From: UBA5195 sp034432755
Lineage (GTDB): Bacteria > Chloroflexota > Anaerolineae > Anaerolineales > Villigracilaceae
Assembly (NCBI GenBank): GCA_034432755.1
Contig: DAOUBQ010000013.1
Location: 1 to 64,000 of the forward strand
Length of the DNA stretch: 64,000 nucleotides
Direction: 5' to 3'
Shown here piece by piece: positions 50,073-58,125 of this stretch (position 1 is its first letter; each line of letters opens with the position of its first letter). A program made the translations under genes and the position numbers. The notes under the pieces are model-generated. The model was not told the DNA's origin. It was given only the letters and a program-made list of their open reading frames with translations, and made no database searches.

Positions 50073-50243
50073 ATGAAACACCACCAAGAGTTCACAATTC
50101 GGCTTTTACGACCAAAAGAAAGAAACAACAGGCTAACTTGGGCCTGGGAAAAACCGGAAAGCGCCAGCGATTCCAAATCTGATTTCACTGAAAAAATTTT
50201 TCTTAGCACAAAAGACACAACGTTTTTGGAATTGCTGCAATAG
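50073..50243 (+). pseudogene. Truncated 5' remnant of a FemAB/GNAT-like gene
   Basis: A 56-codon frame starting 9 nt after the preceding stop. Its beginning, EFTIRLLRPKERNNRLTWAWEKPE, lines up with FHYTVRVLNPTEIDSKLISAWEDLE of the gene just upstream: hydrophobic pattern, Pro, charged pair, and Ala-Trp-Glu all in register. After about 30 residues the match is lost and the frame soon ends. It looks like the start of a duplicated paralogue whose rest was deleted. It may still be translated. The evidence is similarity by eye over a short stretch. Confidence 0.4.
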
Positions 50244-50375
50244 AACGCGAGCTACTGCTTCATACATGTTATAATTCTTATTGTTGACCTGATTTGCCCA
50301 ATTTTGGTCTTCAGGCAAAAATGAGGGAAATTTACCAAAAACAGCCATAATCTTGAGCAAAAAAACGAGTTAACT
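50244..50375 (+). promoter_or_regulatory. Intergenic region with TATAAT before the flippase gene
   Basis: A perfect TATAAT stands at 50270-50275 without a convincing -35. Transcription from it would give a leader of about 95 nt before GTG 50376. The leader has CCTGA...TCAGG pairing (about 50288-50314). This may be an internal promoter for the Wzx-to-GT4 genes. Confidence 0.4.
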
Positions 50376-51845
50376 GTGAGCAACGCAACTCAATCAGACA
50401 ATTACCCTTCTATCACACAAAAAGCCGGGCGCGGTGTCATCTGGAATTTCCTCTCGTTTGGCGTAAGCAAGGGAGTTCTGCTGCTGACCACGTCCATCCT
50501 GGCCCGGTTGCTGAGCAAAGAAGATTTCGGCCTGGTAGCTATTGCCGTCATCGCCATCAACTACCTCTCAGTCGTCAAAGATTTAGGGTTAGGACTGGCA
50601 CTCATCCAGCGACGGGAAGACATAGAAGAAGCCGCCAACACCGTCTTCACCATCAACACGTTGATTGGCCTGGGGCTTTCGCTGCTTGTGCTTCCACTCG
50701 CCCCCCTCTTCGCGGCCTACTTTCAAGAACCACAAGTGATGCCGGTCTTGCGCTGGCTGGGGCTTTCATTTGCGCTCAACAGCCTGGGCGCCACGCACAT
50801 CAACCTCTTAATGCGCGACCTGGATTACCGCCGCAAATTCATTCCCGATATAAGCAACACGGTTGTAAAAGGAATCATCTCCCTTTGGATGGCGTTTACC
50901 GGTTATGGAGTTTGGGCGCTGGTCTTTGGGCAACTGGCAGGTGCATTGGCCTCAGCCCTTGCCGCGTGGATGGTCAAGCCATGGCGGCCCCACATCCGAA
51001 TCAACTTTGGCATTGCGCGGCAGCTCATTCAATTTGGCGCTTCGGTCACCGGAGTAGATATCTTGACCGTTTTTGTAGATAACCTCAGCTACATCATCAT
51101 TGGCAGACTGTTGGGCGTTGCCGCGCTAGGGGTGTTTAGTATCTCTTACCGCCTGCCCGAAATGCTCATCGTGGGCAACCTGTGGCTGATTGCTTCGGTT
51201 CTCTTTCCAGCCTTCTCATCCATTCAAGATAAACCCGATGAACTGCGGCGCGGATTCCTGGTCTCCATCCGCCTAGTGCAACTGGTTGTCATGCCGCTCT
51301 GCCTGGGACTATTCCTAGCCGCCGAACCAATTGTGAGAGTCTTCTTTGGCGAACAATGGCTCGAAGCCATCCCTTTGCTGCGGCTGCTCTCTCTCTACGC
51401 CCTGATTTACTCCGTCGGCTACCACGCCGGCGATGTGTATAAAGCCATTGGACGACCCGATATTCTCTTCAAGCTCAATATCATGAGCGCTTTGGTTCTT
51501 GTGCCCGCGCTGGTGATTGGCTCACAATTCGGCCTACTTGGGTTTGCCTGGGGCTACCTGATTGCCATTGTGATTGACCAGGCCATCACCTTATATGTCG
51601 CTACGCGCTTTGTGAAAGTCAGCGCCCTGGATATTGTGAAAGAACTGCAACCCGCGCTCTTCGGGGCTTTGCTCATGATGCCAGTCGCCTTTGGCATGCT
51701 GGTCATCACCAGCCATATCAACGTATTTGTACAGTTAGCGCTGGTCGTCTTATCGGGCGCGGCTGCCTACCTGGGCATGATATGGTGGCAAGAAAAGAAC
51801 ACCCTGTTGCAGTTAGCCCATGTCGTCATCGTATCCAAGCGGTAA
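50376..51845 (+). CDS. Wzx-type lipid-linked polysaccharide flippase
   Basis: 489 aa from GTG 50376, with 12-14 hydrophobic helices across the length, belonging to the MOP/polysaccharide-biosynthesis export superfamily. The opening AGRGVIWNFLSFGVSKGVLLLTTSILARLLSKEDFGLVAIAVIAINYL is characteristic. Mid-protein, FSISYRLPEMLIVGNLWLIASVLFPAFSSIQ and YKAIGRPDILFKLNI match the Wzx/TuaB-like group (Polysacc_synt_3). It moves undecaprenyl-linked repeat units to the outer face of the membrane. The next gene, O-antigen ligase/polymerase, would then join them. Confidence 0.92.
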   Translation: MSNATQSDNYPSITQKAGRGVIWNFLSFGVSKGVLLLTTSILARLLSKEDFGLVAIAVIAINYLSVVKDLGLGLALIQRREDIEEAANTVFTINTLIGLGLSLLVLPLAPLFAAYFQEPQVMPVLRWLGLSFALNSLGATHINLLMRDLDYRRKFIPDISNTVVKGIISLWMAFTGYGVWALVFGQLAGALASALAAWMVKPWRPHIRINFGIARQLIQFGASVTGVDILTVFVDNLSYIIIGRLLGVAALGVFSISYRLPEMLIVGNLWLIASVLFPAFSSIQDKPDELRRGFLVSIRLVQLVVMPLCLGLFLAAEPIVRVFFGEQWLEAIPLLRLLSLYALIYSVGYHAGDVYKAIGRPDILFKLNIMSALVLVPALVIGSQFGLLGFAWGYLIAIVIDQAITLYVATRFVKVSALDIVKELQPALFGALLMMPVAFGMLVITSHINVFVQLALVVLSGAAAYLGMIWWQEKNTLLQLAHVVIVSKR

Positions 51846-51932
51846 AAACCACGCGCCAGACATGGAAAACGTGGTAAACGCCACATATAGAAAAATTGAA
51901 CAACAGCAACCCACCCTCCGGTGAGGAAAATA

Positions 51933-53510
51933 ATGTCTCAACCCACAAACACTGCGCTCAATTCTCTAAAACCCAAAGAAAAGGGCGACCTCGCTCGATA
52001 CCTTCCCGAAATCTACCTGCGCAACATTCCCTGGACGCCCTTTATCCTCGCGGCCCTGTTTGCATCCATTCTGGGAGGCATCGGAATTTCTTATGGGTCA
52101 ACAGACATCAAAGTCCTTTCATTTGCTGCCATTGCAGGCATCATCGTTGCTCTGGCAATTTACCAAAAACCCGAACTTGGCGCCTACCTGCTGACCATCA
52201 TGGTCTTTACCAACGCATCCGACTTGTTGACAGACGAAGGGTTACCGGGCATCAACAAACCACTGGTTGCCCTGATTTTTGTCAGCATCGCGGCCAATTA
52301 CCTGTTACGCACCGGAAAATTCTCCAAACTTCCTGAAATGACCCGGGTGGAGTGGGCGCTGCTCGGCTTTTATCTTGCGATTGTGGTTTCCACGTTTATT
52401 GCCCCCAAGCAGGGAGAAGCCTTCGAGGTCGTCGTTGATGTCACAAAAGACATCTTAATCGGAATTATCCTGTTCATCACCCTGAACACCCGTGAAAAAT
52501 GGGAAACCTGCATCAGGCTCTTCCTGGTTGTCATGGCAGTGGTTGCTGGTTTGGGCGTCATCAAAATGGCATTCGGCCTCGACCAAACCTTTTGGGGGCT
52601 GGCACAATTAAGCATCTTCGGACAACTCGATGATAGCGGTATGCTGCGATACGGCGGGCCCATCGGCGAATCAAACATGTGGGGGCAGGTTCTCGCTGCC
52701 ACATTGCCAATAGCCATCTACCGCTTCAAATACGAGAAAAAAACCAGGTCAAAGGCCCTCATGGCGATCATTGCCCTGCTTGTCTTGCTGGCAGTCATCT
52801 ACACCAATAGCCGCGGTGCGTTTGTGGCACTGGGGCTGATACTTCCCATCATTATGCTTCAAATGAAAATAAAGCCCCTTTATATGGTGATAGCCGGCCT
52901 GGCAATCGTCTCCCTCTTTGCAATTTTGCCTGCAAACTACACCCAACGCCTGATGTCACTCAACGTGTTTTTTGCCCCACAAGATGAATATGCCATTCAA
53001 CAAGACGAATCGTTGGTAGGGCGCGCCAATCAGGCGCGCGCCGGGCTGGCAATGTTCCAGGAAAACCCCATTTTTGGGGTTGGCTTTGGCAATTTTTCGG
53101 CAAACTATTGGGACTACGCCAATAAACTGGGGCTGGCGAACGCCGGCATGAGAGCATCGAGACAAATTGCAAGACACCCACACTCCCTCTACATTGAAAT
53201 CCTTTCTGAAACCGGAATCGTGGGCTTCATTACGTTTTCGATTTTTTTCTACTACCTGTTCGCAGGCCTGTTCTCTGCCCGCAAAAAATATGAAACATAC
53301 GTCACCGACTCCGACTGGGTTTCGTGGATAACCGCCCTCATATTTTCACTCCTCACCTTCCTGGTCAGCGGCCTGTTCCTGCACGGACTGCTCTTCCGCT
53401 ACATCTGGGTTCTGATTGGCCTCATCCTGGCCGCGCTCTCCATCAACCGCGACCTGCTGCATGCCGTGCAAACCCGCCCCCGAAACAATCAGCACAACCA
53501 CCATGGATAG
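51933..53510 (+). CDS. O-antigen ligase / Wzy-type polymerase family protein
   Basis: 525 aa from ATG 51933 (GTGAGGAAAATA upstream; the frame opens at GTG 51921). About 12 helices with a large outer loop. The Wzy_C/O-antigen ligase region shows YTNSRGAFVALGLILPIIML and, after the loop, QARAGLAMFQENPIFGVGFGNFSANYWDY with IARHPHSLYIEILSETGIVGFITF, the family signature (G-G-N, H-x-x-hydrophobic, E-G). It either polymerises repeat units delivered by the flippase or ligates the glycan to an acceptor. In an organism without LPS, polymerisation is more likely (inference). Its end overlaps the next GT4 gene by 8 bp. Confidence 0.92.
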   Translation: MSQPTNTALNSLKPKEKGDLARYLPEIYLRNIPWTPFILAALFASILGGIGISYGSTDIKVLSFAAIAGIIVALAIYQKPELGAYLLTIMVFTNASDLLTDEGLPGINKPLVALIFVSIAANYLLRTGKFSKLPEMTRVEWALLGFYLAIVVSTFIAPKQGEAFEVVVDVTKDILIGIILFITLNTREKWETCIRLFLVVMAVVAGLGVIKMAFGLDQTFWGLAQLSIFGQLDDSGMLRYGGPIGESNMWGQVLAATLPIAIYRFKYEKKTRSKALMAIIALLVLLAVIYTNSRGAFVALGLILPIIMLQMKIKPLYMVIAGLAIVSLFAILPANYTQRLMSLNVFFAPQDEYAIQQDESLVGRANQARAGLAMFQENPIFGVGFGNFSANYWDYANKLGLANAGMRASRQIARHPHSLYIEILSETGIVGFITFSIFFYYLFAGLFSARKKYETYVTDSDWVSWITALIFSLLTFLVSGLFLHGLLFRYIWVLIGLILAALSINRDLLHAVQTRPRNNQHNHHG

Positions 53511-54654
53511 CGCAGTGAAGACCAAAATCATCTGGATGATTGACAGCCTGGGGCACGGCGGCGCAGAACGATTGACCCTTGCCATCTTGGAACGTTTCGA
53601 CCGTAAGCGATTCGACTTGCGGGTTTGCGCGCTGCAAGAACGCGGTGGCAACCCGGTGGCAAAAGACCTGCAAAACGCCGGCATCCCGGTAGACCTGTTA
53701 AACATTCCCACCCTGCGCCACCCCGCCAATCTTTTCAAAATTACAAGTTACCTGCGCCGTCACCAACCCCAACTCATCCACACTCAGCTCGAATTTTCGA
53801 TTATTCTGGGCAGCCTGGCAGCAAAACTGATGGGCATTCCCTGCGTAAGCACCCTCCACACCCTCGATAACCCCCAAGAACGGCGCGCCTACTGGCGGTA
53901 TCGCGTTACCCTGGCTGCACTCAAATACCTGTGCAACCGCTCGATTGGCGTCTCCGAAACCACCCGCCTGCACCATCTGCGAGACGGGCAGATTCCGAGC
54001 GAGAAAATTATCACTCTTTACAACGGCATTGACCTCTCGGTATACAAAAATCCCACGCCTAAAGCCCGCCTCAAAAAACGAAAAGAACTTGGGCTGTCCC
54101 CCCATTCCATCGTCGCTGTGACAGTTGCCGTGCTGCGCGAACCCAAAGGAATCCAGTTCATGCTGCAGGCAATGACCCAATTGCGAGAAACCCACCCCTC
54201 TCTGCAATACTTAATCGTAGGTGACGGTGAACACGGCCCTACGCTCAAGGAAATGACGCGCAACCTGAATCTGGAAGGCCAGGTCATCTTTGCCGGGCAG
54301 CGCACAGACATTCCTGAAATTTTGCCAGTGGGTGATTTCTTTGTTTTACCCACCCTCACAGAAGCTCTGCCAACCGTTCTAATGGAAGCCATGGCAGCCC
54401 ACAAAGCCATTATTGCCTCGAAAGTGGGCGGCGTGCCAGAGATGATTCAAGACGGGGTGAACGGCAGGCTGCTTCCGCCGGGCGATGTGTCTGCGCTGGT
54501 AACGGCTTGCGCCCAGCTGGCAGATGATTCAGCCCTGAGGAATGCCTGGGGAAGCGCCGGGCATGCCATTTGCCAGGAAAAATTCAACATCGAGCGGCAA
54601 ATTCTCGCGCTCGAACACCTATATGCTTCGCTGATAGGAACTCGTCCATCATGA
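53503..54654 (+). CDS. GT4 glycosyltransferase
   Basis: 383 aa from ATG 53503, overlapping the polymerase gene by 8 bp. GT-B fold: KIIWMIDSLGHGGAERLTLAILERF at the N-terminus is the classic acceptor-side glycine loop. The linker IPSEKIITLYNGID precedes the donor domain. That domain has PKGIQFMLQAMTQLRETHPSLQYLIVGDGEHG, FAGQRTDIPEIL, LPTLTEALPTVLMEAMAAHKAIIASKVGGVPEMIQDGVNGRLLPPGD, including the E-x7-E motif. It transfers a sugar with retention of configuration onto the growing lipid-linked unit. The coupled position with the following GT4 suggests sequential steps. Confidence 0.93.
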   Translation: MDSAVKTKIIWMIDSLGHGGAERLTLAILERFDRKRFDLRVCALQERGGNPVAKDLQNAGIPVDLLNIPTLRHPANLFKITSYLRRHQPQLIHTQLEFSIILGSLAAKLMGIPCVSTLHTLDNPQERRAYWRYRVTLAALKYLCNRSIGVSETTRLHHLRDGQIPSEKIITLYNGIDLSVYKNPTPKARLKKRKELGLSPHSIVAVTVAVLREPKGIQFMLQAMTQLRETHPSLQYLIVGDGEHGPTLKEMTRNLNLEGQVIFAGQRTDIPEILPVGDFFVLPTLTEALPTVLMEAMAAHKAIIASKVGGVPEMIQDGVNGRLLPPGDVSALVTACAQLADDSALRNAWGSAGHAICQEKFNIERQILALEHLYASLIGTRPS

Positions 54655-55889
54655 AAATTTTCGTCGTGGAACCCCGCAGCGCGGGCGGCATGATTCATTA
54701 CGCGTACCAACTATGCCAGGCGATGTCCGCTGAGGGCGCCGAGGTGACTCTTGTGACCGGGCAAGACTACGAACTGCAAAATTATCCCCACAGTTTCAGT
54801 GTCAACCGCTTTCTGAAACTGTGGCCGCTGGCAGACCCCCGACTGGCCCAGCCTCCCCGCAGCAAGCTGGAGAGCATCCAGCGAAAACTATTCTGGACGG
54901 CGCGGCGCGGCGTGCGGGCAATTCGATTAATCTATCAGTTAATACGGCTCACCCGCTATCTGATTCATTCCCGGCCCGATATTGTGCAGTTCGGCGAAGT
55001 CGAATATCCCTTTGAGGGGCTTTTCTTGCAATACATGAAATGGCGCGGCCTGAAACTGGCCCAAATTTGCCATGAACTTGAATCGCGCGAGACTCACACC
55101 TTGATGTCGCGCCTGGCCGACCGCATGAAAGTCATCGTATACCAGTCCTTCGACCTCCTCTTCCTGCACGGCGCAAGCAACCTGCAAAAATTTCACTCCC
55201 TTTACCCGATGATTGCCCGCGAACGCCTGCACGAGATTGTGCATGGCAACGAGCAAATCTTCCCCCAACCGCCCGATATTGAGGCTCAAAGCGCTAGCAT
55301 ACAGAAAAAATATGGCCTGGACGAAACCCATCGGCTGGTTTTGTTCTTCGGTTCGCTCACACCCAGCAAGGGCATTCCCGATTTGATTAAAGCGTTCGAG
55401 GGCGTGTACGCGCAAAACCCATCAGCCCGGCTGTTGATTGCCGGAATGCCGACAAAATATATGGATATGAACGCGCTCTTCAGGCAAGTAGAGGAATTGC
55501 GCCTGCGGGATGTGGTGATTTTCGACAGCCGCTACCTGGCCATGGAGGAGATTGCGCCCCTCATGCACCGAGCCGACGTGGTTGTGTTGCCATACTTGAG
55601 CAGTTCGCAAAGCGGCGCAATTCAGGTGGCCTATTCTTCGGGCCGGCCGGTGGTGGCAACCCATGTCGGGGCTTTCCCAGAGGCGGTGGATGATGGGTTG
55701 AGCGGCTTTCTCGTCCCACCTGGCTCACCGCGCGAGCTCGGTAAGGCAATTACGACCATCATCAACGACCCAGAGCGGGCTGCCGAAATGGGGCGCTATG
55801 CAAAACATTTGTCAGAAACAAAATTTGCCTGGCCCCCCATTGCCCGCAACATCTTGAATGTGTACAAGCGCCATCTCAAAGCGACTTGA
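54651..55889 (+). CDS. GT4 glycosyltransferase
   Basis: 412 aa from ATG 54651, overlapping the previous stop as ATGA. The N-terminal domain is KIFVVEPRSAGGMIHYAYQLCQAMSAEGAEVTLVTG; FLHGASNLQKFHSLYP and HEIVHGNEQIF lie in the middle. The donor domain has LFFGSLTPSKGIPDLIKAFEGVYAQNPSARLLIAGMP and ADVVVLPYLSSSQSGAIQVAYSSGRPVVATHVGAFPEAVDDGLSGFLVPPG. The second Glu of E-x7-E is replaced in this branch (SGAIQVAYSSGRPV), as seen in some GT4 subfamilies. It is the last gene of the plus-strand run and ends tail-to-tail with the deacetylase, overlapping by 14 bp. Confidence 0.92.
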   Translation: MKIFVVEPRSAGGMIHYAYQLCQAMSAEGAEVTLVTGQDYELQNYPHSFSVNRFLKLWPLADPRLAQPPRSKLESIQRKLFWTARRGVRAIRLIYQLIRLTRYLIHSRPDIVQFGEVEYPFEGLFLQYMKWRGLKLAQICHELESRETHTLMSRLADRMKVIVYQSFDLLFLHGASNLQKFHSLYPMIARERLHEIVHGNEQIFPQPPDIEAQSASIQKKYGLDETHRLVLFFGSLTPSKGIPDLIKAFEGVYAQNPSARLLIAGMPTKYMDMNALFRQVEELRLRDVVIFDSRYLAMEEIAPLMHRADVVVLPYLSSSQSGAIQVAYSSGRPVVATHVGAFPEAVDDGLSGFLVPPGSPRELGKAITTIINDPERAAEMGRYAKHLSETKFAWPPIARNILNVYKRHLKAT

Positions 55890-56910
55890 GCAAGCGCGGC
55901 AGACCGGCTAAGGCAGCCACAAAACGAGGAAAGGTGTGATTTCGACCGATATATACCCGGCGAATTGCCAGCGGACTATTTTTGACCGTCCCCAAGCGCG
56001 TTGGCCCCGGCAACAGGCTAAAAGCCAGCCGAAATCCGGTTTCGCGCGCGAGGCGCATCACTTCCTCTGAAAAATCTGCCGCCTGCCCATTGGGGTAAGC
56101 CAGGCTGATGACCGGCTGACCGATTTCTTCTTCTAACCGCTGTTTTGACTCGCTTAATTCAGAGCGCACCTGCTCCGGTAGAATGCGGGTGAGGATAGGG
56201 TGGTTAACTGTGTGAGAGCCAAACGCTATCCCGTTCTGGCTCATCTCTCGCACCTGGGGCCAGGTAAGATACAGGTTAGAAAATCGGTCAGCAGGAATGG
56301 CAACGTCCAAAATTTCCCCAATTCGTTCCATCAACGCGCGCTTCTGCGCTTCGGGAATTTTTTTCAGGGCCTCTACCCAGGCAAGCATAACCTTTTCGCG
56401 CGAGACGGCATCGCTCCAACGGCGTTCTCCCAAGAGCGGCAAATCGGCATGGTCGCGGCGAGTATGGTGAAAGCAATAGGCCACGATATCCCAATAAAAA
56501 GGCCGAGGGGTTCCAATAAAGCCGGTGGTCAGGAAAATGATGGCGCGCAAGTTGCGGGCTTGTAAAACAGGAAAAGCGTGCAAGAGATTGTCGTAATAGC
56601 CGTCATCGAACGTGATGAGGGCGGGGTAAGGGGGCAAAACCGCGTCACCCTGAAGCCAGCGGTCAAGTTGTTCGCACGAGATGACGTTGTAGCGCGCCTG
56701 AACATAGTCCATCTGGCAGGCAAATTCTTGCGGGGTCGCGCTGACATTGGGCTTGAACAAGTCGAAATGGGGCGAATCGGCATGGTCAATACGGTGATAG
56801 TTGAGAACGGTCAGTGTTTGCGGGCTGAGCAAACGCGAGAAATTAAAAATCCCGGCCTTTACGGCCAGGCTTAATCCAACATCAAGAACTTTTTTGCGCC
56901 AGGATGCCAT
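55876..56910 (-). CDS. NodB-type polysaccharide deacetylase
   Basis: 344 aa. CE4 fold: the metal-binding TFDDGYYDNLL carries the catalytic Asp-Asp, and SHTVNHP supplies the two His of the H-x4-H type motif. YPNGQAADFSEEVMRLARETGF is the late motif. The first 35 residues include an amphipathic or weak hydrophobic stretch without a clear signal peptide, so location is uncertain. Such enzymes remove N- or O-acetyl groups from polysaccharides (PgaB/IcaB, peptidoglycan or PNAG type). It is the last gene of the Wzz-BcsB-GT2 operon (25-bp gap after the GT2 gene), implying that the polymer made by that synthase contains acetylated sugars. Confidence 0.9.
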   Translation of the reverse strand: MASWRKKVLDVGLSLAVKAGIFNFSRLLSPQTLTVLNYHRIDHADSPHFDLFKPNVSATPQEFACQMDYVQARYNVISCEQLDRWLQGDAVLPPYPALITFDDGYYDNLLHAFPVLQARNLRAIIFLTTGFIGTPRPFYWDIVAYCFHHTRRDHADLPLLGERRWSDAVSREKVMLAWVEALKKIPEAQKRALMERIGEILDVAIPADRFSNLYLTWPQVREMSQNGIAFGSHTVNHPILTRILPEQVRSELSESKQRLEEEIGQPVISLAYPNGQAADFSEEVMRLARETGFRLAFSLLPGPTRLGTVKNSPLAIRRVYIGRNHTFPRFVAALAGLPRLLKSL

Positions 56911-56935
56911 GCGTTGATTCTCCAGGAAAGACCGC

Positions 56936-58111
56936 TCAACGATTGACGCGCTTCCAAAGATGGGGTTTTTTATTGGTCAAAAAACTATACAGCCCCAACA
57001 AAGCCGCCAAATTCGAATTGACCAGGAACGTTGGAATATACAGGATTTTGCCCAACTTGCCGCGCGAAGGGAACAAATTTCCAAGCGCTGCAACGGCATA
57101 AAACAGCCCTTGCAAAACCAGAAAAATAATGTTGAAAGGGGTAGCAACTGCCCAAAACGCATTCGGGATAGGCTGGGCAGGCCGCAAAACCAGCACCAGG
57201 TTCGAGAAAAGCGCCAGGAGCATGGCAAACGGCACAAAAGCTCTGAAAAACTTGTGTGAAAGCACCTGCCACAAAACCAACGGACGGTTGAAAGGCAGAA
57301 GTTTGGCGGCCATGGCCATCGTCTGGTAAGCGCCGACGGTAATGCGCGTGCGGCGCACAATTTCATCCCCCGCAGATTTGGAAACGGTTTCGTAAGAACG
57401 CGCCTGAGGGGTATAGAAAACGCGATAGCCGCGCCGAATCAGGTCAAACACCATGTAACGGTCATCATTGACGATGTTGCGCGCCGGGGCAACGAACAAT
57501 TCTTTGCGAATGGACAGCATTTCGCCTACGGCAGAAGTGCAGGTACTCAGGCGAGTTTCGCTCTTCTTAATCCACGATTCGTATTTCCAGTAAAAGCCTT
57601 CTGCCGAGCTCAAGGAACGGCCATCTTCGATAATCAATTTCGCCCCGGTGGTTGCGCCAACTTTGCTATCGGCGTAAGGCGCAACCAGCGCCCGAATGGC
57701 CTGCCGGTCATACATGTTGTTGGCGTCAGAAAAAACGACTATTTCGCCGCGCGCCAAAGGCATTGCGCGTGTGATGGCGGCCATCTTGCCATTGCGGTCT
57801 GGGATATAACTCAACACCACGCCCTGTGACTCAAATTGTCGAACAATGTCGGCTGTTTTGTCAGAAGAGCCATCGGACGCAACCAGGATTTGGAGTTTTT
57901 CGCGCGGGTAATCGAGCGCCAGGGCGTTCTCTATTTTCTGCGCAATGACTTTTTCTTCGTTGTAGGCAGCAATCAACAGGGTGACGCCCGGCAGGTCATT
58001 GGCCTGGGGCAGCACCACTGGTTTGAGCCGGGAAAACAAGAAAACCAACAGTGGATACCCCAGGTAAGTGTAAACGACGAATAAAACAGCCAGCCAGAAC
58101 AAAACCGCCAT
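56936..58111 (-). CDS. Membrane GT2 polysaccharide synthase
   Basis: 391 aa from ATG 58111; the frame stays open to 58258 but there overlaps the BcsB-like gene. One N-terminal helix (AVLFWLAVLFVVYTYLGYPLLVFLF) precedes the GT2 domain. It shows TLLIAAYNEEKVIAQKIENALALDYP, VASDGSSDKT, the D-x-D type VVFSDANNMY and NDDRYMVFDLIRRGY. RRTRITVG stands where processive synthases have Q-x-x-R-W, so that motif is altered. Three C-terminal helices follow. This layout is that of IcaA/HasA-type chain-forming enzymes. Together with the BcsB-like and deacetylase genes it suggests synthase-dependent export of one polymer. Confidence 0.87.
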   Translation of the reverse strand: MAVLFWLAVLFVVYTYLGYPLLVFLFSRLKPVVLPQANDLPGVTLLIAAYNEEKVIAQKIENALALDYPREKLQILVASDGSSDKTADIVRQFESQGVVLSYIPDRNGKMAAITRAMPLARGEIVVFSDANNMYDRQAIRALVAPYADSKVGATTGAKLIIEDGRSLSSAEGFYWKYESWIKKSETRLSTCTSAVGEMLSIRKELFVAPARNIVNDDRYMVFDLIRRGYRVFYTPQARSYETVSKSAGDEIVRRTRITVGAYQTMAMAAKLLPFNRPLVLWQVLSHKFFRAFVPFAMLLALFSNLVLVLRPAQPIPNAFWAVATPFNIIFLVLQGLFYAVAALGNLFPSRGKLGKILYIPTFLVNSNLAALLGLYSFLTNKKPHLWKRVNR

Positions 58112-58125
58112 ACAAACACCCTGCT

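Noticed and set aside
56200..56874. Plus-strand open frames opposite the deacetylase gene
   Set aside because: Shadows of a clear CE4 gene with all motifs on the minus strand.
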